Source of the DNA: an archaeon | GTDB taxonomy: Archaea > Thermoproteota > Nitrososphaeria > Nitrososphaerales > CADDZS01 | Reading direction: 5' to 3' | Length of the DNA stretch: 5,056 nucleotides | Assembly: GCA_021792315.1 (NCBI GenBank) | Contig: JAJYUX010000103.1 | Span: forward strand, 1 to 5,056 | Shown: piece by piece, positions 1 through 4,279 of the stretch | How the letters are laid out: every line of letters begins with the position of its first letter | Position numbering within the stretch: the stretch's first letter is position 1 | Made by a program: the position numbers and the translations under genes | The notes under the pieces: generated by a model | Databases searched by the model: none | What the model saw: the letters and a program-made list of their open reading frames with translations, nothing else | What the model was told of the DNA's origin: nothing

Positions 1-115
1 GGAGTCTTTCACCTTCGAGCGTCTGGCCGAGACTACCCATGATTTTGACAGTTGCGACTTGATTAATCGCTTTTCCGAAAGATTGCAACTCTTTCGGAAT
101 ACTTTCTTCCTTCAT
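1..115 (-). CDS. Unrecognised protein, N-terminal 38 codons only (runs off the window)
   Basis: Read from an ATG at 115-113, the frame is open to the window edge and gives a 38-residue start, MKEESIPKELQSFGKAINQV followed by ATVKIMGSLGQTLEGERL. It looks like a soluble, mostly helical segment with mixed charge and no signal peptide. I do not recognise the family. The start lies 53 nt inside the end of the serine-kinase-like gene, whose stop is at 63-65, so the two would be translationally linked. A second in-frame ATG at 40-38 would avoid the overlap and leave a 22-nt gap. Neither has a clear ribosome binding site. An in-frame TAA lies a few codons before the first ATG, so 115 is the furthest upstream ATG. 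It is probably the last visible member of the cluster that begins at 2386. The frame could be fortuitous, since so little of it is visible. Confidence 0.5.
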   Translation of the reverse strand, partial: MKEESIPKELQSFGKAINQVATVKIMGSLGQTLEGERL

Positions 116-908
116 ACCAACTGTCTTTTCTTTTTACGACAACCTTACTTAAGTTTACAATGCGTTCTAACTCATGATTGCATTCTGACAGAGTGCGGAC
201 GCTCAGGAAAGAGATGGGATAGTACAGACCCATTGGACGTATAGGGACAACATATCGAGTTGTCTTGTATGGAAGAAGTCTGTTTGCCATTGCCAGTCGC
301 AAAACGTCCGATTTTGAAAGGTGGGCTGGAAATAACATATACACAGAATCGGAAGAGAACATTCTAAGTTTCTCATGTTCTCCAGCGAACTGCAATTCGA
401 TCTTGTTTTTTTCGCACAGAGCGTCAATCTCGGCCACCTTGGTATAGACGTCCTCAATGTCTAGGTTTTCACCGCCGAAATAGGAATGTCTTCTTGACAG
501 TAAAGCAAGTCCGGCTTCTTTGGTTTGCACCAGGCCAATCGCATGCTGAATGCTCTTGCATGGTTTCATTTCAAACTTGGAAATGATAACCTCAATTAGC
601 TTGGTGCTCGGAGCAATTATCGTTCGAAGCCAGCGCTCTAGCTGTATATCATCTCTATGCAAGTCATATTCAGCACACACTGCAAATTTTGCCCCCAACG
701 ATCTCAACGACTCAATTCTATGCATTCCATCCATCGCGACATGTGTCTTCTCATCTACGAGAATCGGATCTCTCTGCTCACCAGTTCTCCTCATGTCATT
801 GCGTATTGCCCGAAGAAGCGAAGGAATAGTTCTTTCGTGCGGCTTTAGATCATCTAGAGAAAGTATGGAGAGACCAATAGTCAGATTTCTGTCAATATTG
901 ACGCGCAA
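63..908 (-). CDS. SerK-like ParB/sulfiredoxin-fold protein, probable (ADP-dependent?) serine kinase
   Basis: This 281-residue protein resembles archaeal SerK, the ADP-dependent kinase that makes O-phospho-L-serine for cysteine synthesis. It also resembles the ParB N-terminal fold more broadly. Seen in order: a KPHE motif at residues 22-25, whose Glu matches the catalytic Glu of SerK; PILVD at 48-52; DGMHR at 60-64, where SerK has DGHHR; GAK at 72-74; a Trp at 93 matching a conserved Trp; and KTTRYVVP at 215-222, where SerK has KTTRHVLP. The family match comes from recalled sequences. Two His-to-other changes in the signature motifs (M62, Y219) leave the exact substrate open. It is somewhat longer than SerK as I recall it (about 240 residues). 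The start is TTG; no ATG or GTG fits before the KPHE motif. An in-frame ATG at 935 is separated from it by a TGA. The gene follows eS17 by 39 nt and is probably co-transcribed. A plain ParB-like DNA-binding role is less likely because no helix-turn-helix is visible. Confidence 0.8.
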   Translation of the reverse strand: MRVNIDRNLTIGLSILSLDDLKPHERTIPSLLRAIRNDMRRTGEQRDPILVDEKTHVAMDGMHRIESLRSLGAKFAVCAEYDLHRDDIQLERWLRTIIAPSTKLIEVIISKFEMKPCKSIQHAIGLVQTKEAGLALLSRRHSYFGGENLDIEDVYTKVAEIDALCEKNKIELQFAGEHEKLRMFSSDSVYMLFPAHLSKSDVLRLAMANRLLPYKTTRYVVPIRPMGLYYPISFLSVRTLSECNHELERIVNLSKVVVKRKDSWYEGRKYSERVAIFRKSD

Positions 909-947
909 TAAAGATCAGAACGATGTGACGCTCATTTCAGGGCTTCA

Positions 948-1241
948 TTATGCTTCTTGTGAAACCAGTTCAGAAGACGATATTTCTGAAGCTCCCGAAG
1001 AGCCGAGTTCTTCCTCTACGCCCGACTTCGGTTCAGATTTTTCAGACATCTCGCCCGCGACTCTTTTTGTTATCGCGCCCGCAATCTGGTTTCGCAGCGC
1101 CCTGTTCGGTATAACCGCAAGCTGATCTAACGCTTTCTTGTTTGCATCGAAATCCGCAGAGAATAGCGTAGGATATTTCGCCAAGAAATCCTCGGCAATC
1201 TTCTTCACCTTACTCAAGAGAAACCACTCGTTACTTTGCAC
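948..1241 (-). CDS. rps17e: Small-subunit ribosomal protein eS17 (S17e)
   Basis: This is a component of the archaeal 30S subunit. The core at about residues 11-60 carries the family pattern: KVKKIAEDFLAKYP, then DFDANKKALDQLAVIP, then ALRNQIAGAITKRV. The core is normal in length. Residues 64-97 form a Ser/Glu-rich acidic tail that is probably disordered and is longer than the short tails I know from archaeal eS17 (usually about 60-80 residues in all). The coordinates use GTG at 1241. A TTG at 1217 would give MSKVKKIAEDFL, which looks more like a natural eS17 N-terminus and has GAGTGG a few bases upstream; the first eight residues here (MQSNEWFL) are not family-like. I favour the TTG but cannot decide. 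The frame is the same as that of the upstream TatD gene, separated by its TGA and 45 nt. The gene lies between TatD and the SerK-like gene in one probable operon. Confidence 0.93.
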   Translation of the reverse strand: MQSNEWFLLSKVKKIAEDFLAKYPTLFSADFDANKKALDQLAVIPNRALRNQIAGAITKRVAGEMSEKSEPKSGVEEELGSSGASEISSSELVSQEA

Positions 1242-1286
1242 CCTTTTGAAATTGATGTAGCTCCAGTAGTTTCGATTTGCCCTTAA

Positions 1287-2051
1287 TCAGTCTTGCGTTA
1301 AGAGATATTTCGTTGCGTTGCTATCGGTCAATTCACAGACATCCTTCAATGATATATCGAGAATCTGAGACATCTTGAATGCTACACTCGGTATCATGAA
1401 TGGAGTGGATGGACCATTAAACAATGATTGAAATGAAGTAGGCGAATCAGTTTCCGCAAGAATAAGTCTTCTATCTGAAGCGAGTACAAGTTCGCGCAAT
1501 CTCCTTGAAAACAAGATTGAAGGGCCAAATGATGTATAGAACCCTCTTTCATGAAGGCGTTTCAATTCCGATTCAGATCCAGAAAACCAATGGAAAAGAA
1601 TAGGTTGATGCAATCTGTACGAAGAAAGAACTTCTATGATCTGTGAGGTTGTCTCTCTACAGTGGAACGTGATGGGGATAGTGTGTGATTCCGCATGAGA
1701 CAGAATTCCGCGCAGGAGGTGCATTTGATTTTCTTCCTGATCGTACTTTGGATCCAAACCTATCTCTCCTATGCCTTTTGCATCTTTCAATAGCCTTCCT
1801 AACCCATCGACCATGTCATCTAGCGCTCCACGTGGAAGCTTCGCATTTTCTGGTCTCCCAAAGATCTCCGGATGAATTCCGACAAACGGGACCAATCTAG
1901 AACATTTCTTTGCAAATCGAATGTTGTCTTCGGAAGACTCCAAGTCAACAGAGTTGGAAATCACCCTAAGAAAATCAAGAAACTCCAGAGTTTCCCTGAA
2001 ATGCGCAAGCTCATTGCCATTGAGATGAGCGTGGGCGTCAGTAAGGCGCAA
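1287..2051 (-). CDS. TatD-family metal-dependent hydrolase / DNase
   Basis: This 254-residue protein belongs to the TatD branch of the amidohydrolase superfamily, soluble TIM-barrel enzymes. Several members act as 3'-5' exonucleases or DNases with two divalent metals. All expected metal ligands are visible: DAHAHL at residues 5-10 (His7, His9), GIHPE at 58-62, GEIGLD at 95-100 (Glu96), HCRE at 130-133 (His130), HWFSGS at 154-159 (His154) and ETDSP at 200-204 (Asp202). Length fits the family (about 250-265). The start must be the TTG at 2051, because the HxH motif follows four residues later and a TAA lies directly before it. It begins 5 nt after the stop of the zinc-protein gene and has no visible ribosome binding site, so translational coupling is likely. 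The natural substrate cannot be read from sequence. The family assignment is firm; the nuclease activity is inference. Confidence 0.93.
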   Translation of the reverse strand: MRLTDAHAHLNGNELAHFRETLEFLDFLRVISNSVDLESSEDNIRFAKKCSRLVPFVGIHPEIFGRPENAKLPRGALDDMVDGLGRLLKDAKGIGEIGLDPKYDQEENQMHLLRGILSHAESHTIPITFHCRETTSQIIEVLSSYRLHQPILFHWFSGSESELKRLHERGFYTSFGPSILFSRRLRELVLASDRRLILAETDSPTSFQSLFNGPSTPFMIPSVAFKMSQILDISLKDVCELTDSNATKYLLTQD

Positions 2052-2056
2052 TTAGA

Positions 2057-2386
2057 TCAGACAGATGGGGAGATTTTCCATACTGACTTGACAGGTGGAA
2101 TCCTTGGTTGCACGATGGCACTTCTGTCCACCTTGAACTCACTTCGTCTCACATGGAAATCGCAGGACATGCAGCGAGCAGTGACAAACCGGTCGGTCCG
2201 GTAGAGTTTAGCGAGCTTTCCCACACAGCCTTTTTCCTCTTCCTTGAATGACGAAGCTAGCGAGTATTTCCAGACCATCACCTCCTTAGATTTGAACATA
2301 AGCTTCCAGCACTTTGAGCAGTAGGCGGATATGTCTGGCCCACTCCTCATCAAACTGAAGTTAGGATGCTGGCAATCCTTGGGCAA
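2057..2386 (-). CDS. Small cysteine-rich protein, putative zinc-binding, function unknown
   Basis: This 109-residue basic protein is one I do not recognise. It has two CxxC knuckles, CSKC at residues 23-26 and CMSC at 72-75. It also has an N-terminal CQH (Cys5, His7), a Cys at 54 and a His at 78. This could form one treble-clef or zinc-ribbon site, or two sites. There is no signal peptide or membrane segment. The start is TTG at 2386; starting there keeps Cys5 and His7. The only nearby alternative, ATG at 2350 (Met13), would drop both, and neither has a good ribosome binding site. It is the first gene of the cluster, ends 5 nt before the TatD start, and lies 40 nt downstream of a perfect 20-bp palindrome. 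A zinc protein at the head of a unit with a metal-dependent hydrolase and a ribosomal protein could be a nucleic-acid-binding factor, but that is a guess. Its reality is supported by the tight junction and the paired cysteines. Confidence 0.7.
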   Translation of the reverse strand: MPKDCQHPNFSLMRSGPDISAYCSKCWKLMFKSKEVMVWKYSLASSFKEEEKGCVGKLAKLYRTDRFVTARCMSCDFHVRRSEFKVDRSAIVQPRIPPVKSVWKISPSV

Positions 2387-2411
2387 TTCGGAGAGTCTCT
2401 GGCGAAACTTG

Positions 2412-2418
2412 AATTTAA
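2412..2418 (-). promoter_or_regulatory. Candidate TATA box close to the zinc-protein start
   Basis: On the minus strand this reads TTAAATT. Its centre lies about 29 bases before the TTG at 2386, so transcription starting 24-27 bases downstream would give a leaderless or nearly leaderless mRNA. That would agree with the lack of a ribosome binding site. The palindrome at 2427-2446 would then sit just upstream, over the expected BRE/TFB contact region. It competes with the TATA-like site at 2458-2465; I cannot choose between them by eye. Confidence 0.3.
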
Positions 2419-2426
2419 CTCTGTCT

Positions 2427-2446
2427 TCTGATCAGGCCTGATCAGA
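2427..2446. promoter_or_regulatory. Perfect 20-bp palindrome, candidate operator of the zinc protein-TatD-eS17-SerK cluster
   Basis: The sequence tctgatcaggcctgatcaga equals its own reverse complement over all 20 bases. It is made of two copies of the self-complementary octamer CTGATCAG separated by GC, with one extra matching base on each side. A chance perfect 20-bp palindrome is expected in well under 1% of windows this size. It ends 40 nt before the TTG of the first gene of the cluster, between two candidate TATA boxes. That is the position of many archaeal repressor operators. A double dimer site is suggested by the repeated octamer. It could instead form a cruciform or RNA hairpin in the 5' leader. 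The regulator is not in this window. Confidence 0.6.
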
Positions 2447-2457
2447 TATTCAATGTC

Positions 2458-2465
2458 TATTTATC
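2458..2465 (-). promoter_or_regulatory. Alternative TATA-like box of the cluster
   Basis: On the minus strand this reads GATAAATA. A start site about 25 bases downstream would fall near 2436, inside the 20-bp palindrome, so a bound repressor would cover the start site. The mRNA would then have a leader of about 50 nt. No clear BRE precedes it. Confidence 0.3.
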
Positions 2466-2619
2466 AAGATGACAGATACCATATGCGGCGCCGGTCAGAG
2501 GAAACAGTTTCTTCCCAATGGTGCGGGAGGTGGGACTCTAGCACGGCATGACGGGTGGAAATCTATAACGATTCAAGTAGGACTGCTGGTTTCTTGCCTA
2601 TTAACGATCAATACCAGCG

Positions 2620-2642
2620 ATATATAGTTTGAAATTCAAACT
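2620..2642. promoter_or_regulatory. TATA-like box with overlapping 17-bp inverted repeat
   Basis: TATATA at 2621-2626 is directly followed by agtttgaaattcaaact at 2626-2642, two perfect 8-base arms around a central A. TATA boxes are nearly symmetric, so this could drive either strand. To the right it would start near 2648, ahead of GGAG at 2670-2673 and an ATG at 2681 that opens only a 10-codon frame, and ahead of the hairpin-rich block. To the left it would start near 2597, giving a 200-nt leader for the zinc-protein cluster; CAAAC before TATATA on that strand is a fair BRE. The inverted repeat looks like an operator site. Confidence 0.35.
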
Positions 2643-2755
2643 TAATTATTGTAACTCGCGCCATTTTACGGAGATAGTTTATGCTTTCCTCGAAACGTAA
2701 AGCAAGTACTTGACTTGGTAGAAGGTCGAATCGGCTCCAGTATCGACAAATCGAT

Positions 2756-2825
2756 AGGATGCTCAGGAGAATGCTTCTCGACTGGGGAGTCGTGCGTAAA
2801 GCGAACTTATTAGTAGAAGCATCCT
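2756..2825. other. Nested inverted repeats able to form alternative hairpins
   Basis: AGGATGCT at 2756-2763 is exactly complementary to AGCATCCT at 2818-2825. Inside it, ATGCTTCT at 2771-2778 is exactly complementary to AGAAGCAT at 2815-2822, which shares the same 3' arm, so only one stem can form at a time. Two small hairpins also lie inside: GAGAA-TGC-TTCTC at 2767-2779 and CGACT-GGGG-AGTCG at 2779-2792. Single 8-bp stems are common by chance. The nesting and shared arm are what suggest an RNA structure. No riboswitch class was recognised. Confidence 0.25.
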
Positions 2826-3325
2826 TGTAGGCGGGTTCAGCGAGAATGAATACGGTTCACTCTTCATGGTCTTTGAGACCATCCACCTGCGGACACCTGT
2901 CTGGAGCGAGTCGAGAACGAAGTGTGTCCGCTGTCCGCTTTCCACCGTCAGCGGGCTAACAGAATCGAGCACGAATCTGGACTTTACGACGGAAAAAGTG
3001 CTTCCACACATCCGCGATGGTTCAGAGTTGTGGAGTCCTCCCCGACTAGTGGAAAATCACGTACGGCCAACCATGATGGCATGATTGCACAGTTCGCGCA
3101 CGCTGTGGAATTCGGAATCTGTTCCCAGAAATTTCTGCGCGATATTGACCAAAGAAGCAGTGTACAGAAGGAAGGATATGAGTAGGAAATGGAGGCTCAA
3201 AAGTTAGCTATATTGAAGCAGTGTGAAAGTCAAGCTCAAAACGCCAACGCCCTCATAGGGAAAGTCAGCGTGAAGTTCGTAATCGCACTATTTGACATTT
3301 GTCTGAAATACACCGTCGGGTTCTA

Positions 3326-3354
3326 GAGTGCACTAAAAGTCATCGGGTGCACTC
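3326..3354 (-). terminator. Hairpin over the phosphoesterase stop codon, possible 3'-end structure
   Basis: On the minus strand GAGTGCAC at 3354-3347 is exactly complementary to GTGCACTC at 3333-3326. The 13-base loop holds the last codons and most of the stop codon, with a CTTTTAG stretch. There is no long T run after it, so it is not a classic intrinsic terminator. It may stabilise or define the mRNA 3' end. An 8-bp stem with this loop size can arise by chance. Confidence 0.3.
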
Positions 3355-4133
3355 AGGCCATAATATCCCTTAAGATAAGCTGTTTCGGACGCAGGTGGCA
3401 CGGCTTCTTTTATCTCACCAAGTACGAGTCGTCGTTCTCTTCCTGTTCGAAAGATATCTGCAAGGAATTCGTAGATTTTGGTGTTTGGCGCCAGCAGTTG
3501 TTGAAGCTTTGAGAGCATTGGTTCGATGTCATAATCAACTCTTTCAAAGTGGACTACTTTATTGTAAGTATCCAATATCGCACATGAAGCGCGTGGATTG
3601 CCGTCTCTCGGCATGCCAACACTGCCAGGGTTCACGACCCATGTGTTTTCGTTCTTGACTTCGTAGGGGATGTGCGTATGACCCAAAACAATCAGATCCA
3701 CATTCGGCTCGACAAGATTTGCAGCATCTTCTCTGGATACGTATTGGTAGAGCTCTTCGGTGGGGGACCCGTGTACCATTAAAATTCTTAGATCGTTGTA
3801 TTCCAAGAACATCTTCCGATGTGCCTTTTTGCCCAGCGCTTGCATTGCCCTTTTTGGCATGCGCTTTGAAGTTATTACGTTCCGAGTGAGGATAGAAGCT
3901 TCATGCATTTCTGGAGTACTTTGACAGTCGACTCCGAACGAGGCGGCAGCATCGTGGTTACCCAAGACTCTAATCGCTCTAACTTGATGCAGTCGGGAAT
4001 AAACTTCGAACGGAAAGGGACCGTAGTCGACAGCGTCACCCATGAAGAGAACTCTATCGTAAGAGATTTTGTTCAAAACCGCGTCTAGCGCTGGCAGATT
4101 CGCATGAACGTCTGAAATCAGCAGTGCTTTCAT
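3333..4133 (-). CDS. Calcineurin-like metallophosphoesterase (YfcE/MJ0936-like)
   Basis: This 266-residue soluble phosphodiesterase/phosphatase has a dimetal centre. All motifs are in order: SDVHAN at residues 7-12 (Asp8, His10), GDAVDYGP at 32-39 (Asp33), GNHD at 59-62 (Asn60, His61), VHGSP at 121-125 (His122), GHTH at 152-155 (His153, His155) and NPGSVG at 169-174. Residues about 200-266 extend beyond the minimal YfcE fold and are rich in Lys/Arg and Leu; this C-terminal part is typical of longer family members. The substrate cannot be told from sequence; relatives cleave small phosphodiesters or phosphomonoesters. The ATG at 4133 is clear, with DxH seven residues in and GTGAG a short distance upstream as a weak ribosome binding site. 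It is separated by 146 nt from the CofE-like gene and probably has its own promoter. Confidence 0.93.
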   Translation of the reverse strand: MKALLISDVHANLPALDAVLNKISYDRVLFMGDAVDYGPFPFEVYSRLHQVRAIRVLGNHDAAASFGVDCQSTPEMHEASILTRNVITSKRMPKRAMQALGKKAHRKMFLEYNDLRILMVHGSPTEELYQYVSREDAANLVEPNVDLIVLGHTHIPYEVKNENTWVVNPGSVGMPRDGNPRASCAILDTYNKVVHFERVDYDIEPMLSKLQQLLAPNTKIYEFLADIFRTGRERRLVLGEIKEAVPPASETAYLKGYYGLSAPDDF

Positions 4134-4150
4134 CTGGTCTCACAACGGAG

Positions 4151-4212
4151 CTAGCTGTAGTTTAAGCGTAGCTAGAGTTACAAAAATACACTATTCTATG
4201 TCAAATACATAG
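4151..4212 (-). promoter_or_regulatory. Probable promoter region of the phosphoesterase gene with two inverted repeats
   Basis: On the minus strand CTTAAAC around 4161-4167 lies about 30 bases before the ATG at 4133 and could act as a TATA-like box, giving an almost leaderless mRNA. It sits between the arms CTAGCT (4151-4156) and AGCTAG (4170-4175). A second repeat, CTATGT-CAAAT-ACATAG, lies at 4196-4212. Both are short enough to be chance. Their position around a promoter is the reason for listing them. The rest of the 146-nt spacer shows nothing else. Confidence 0.3.
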
Positions 4213-4272
4213 AGGTAGGTTGACATGGTATGCGAGCAAGCGTTGACAACCGTCTGTCGGAATAAACTCCCC

Positions 4273-4279
4273 AAAAATA
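4273..4279 (-). terminator. Short T-rich tract after the CofE-like gene
   Basis: Directly after the TAG at 4282-4280 the minus strand reads TATTTTTGG. Archaeal RNA polymerase often terminates at oligo-T tracts without a hairpin, so this could end the transcript. Five Ts is a weak signal. Confidence 0.25.

Larger units (their letters stand above)
2447..3332. other. Long spacer without a recognisable gene; structured, locally GC-rich
   Basis: No known protein, tRNA, rRNA, SRP or RNase P RNA could be recognised here on either strand. By hand count, GC rises to about 60% at 2881-2940 and 52% at 2941-3000, against roughly 37% in sampled flanking stretches such as 1321-1380 and 2641-2700. Inverted repeats lie at 2756-2763/2818-2825, 2779-2783/2788-2792, 2866-2872/2876-2882, 2889-2896/2924-2931 and 3003-3008/3029-3034. 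A perfect 12-bp palindrome lies at 3126-3137. Imperfect direct repeats are gaRtcgagMacgaa at 2908 and 2962, and ATATTG...GAAGCAGTGT at 3142-3163 and 3210-3224. Open frames without family signal are plus 2469-2627 (52 aa), plus 2922-3185 (GTG start), plus 3189-3326 (45 aa, starting 3 nt after the previous stop) and minus 2763-3011. This may be a non-coding RNA locus or a decayed gene. Confidence 0.5.

Noticed and set aside
550..1125. Long open frame (191 codons) on the plus strand
   Set aside because: It lies opposite the SerK-like and eS17 genes, both recognised by motif, and its own product has no family features. It is an antisense shadow.
1872..2204. Plus-strand frame of 110 codons across the TatD/zinc-protein junction
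   Set aside because: It is antisense to the TatD metal-binding N-terminus and has no recognisable domain.
2486..2520. gaggaaac resembling the conserved start of RNase P RNA
   Set aside because: The other conserved blocks and the closing P4 helix could not be found downstream.
2720..2760. GGTCGAATC, similar to a tRNA T-loop
   Set aside because: No matching T-stem, acceptor stem or anticodon arm can be placed around it.
2830..2860. ATACGGTTC, similar to the end of group II intron domain V
   Set aside because: The complementary 5' strand and GAAA tetraloop of domain V are missing, and there is no reverse transcriptase.
3126..3137. Perfect 12-bp palindrome cagaaatttctg
   Set aside because: About one such palindrome is expected by chance in this length, and no promoter or gene start is next to it.
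2447..3332. Possible insertion-sequence remnant or CRISPR array in the long spacer
   Set aside because: No terminal inverted repeats with target duplication, no transposase motif, and no regularly spaced identical repeats were found.
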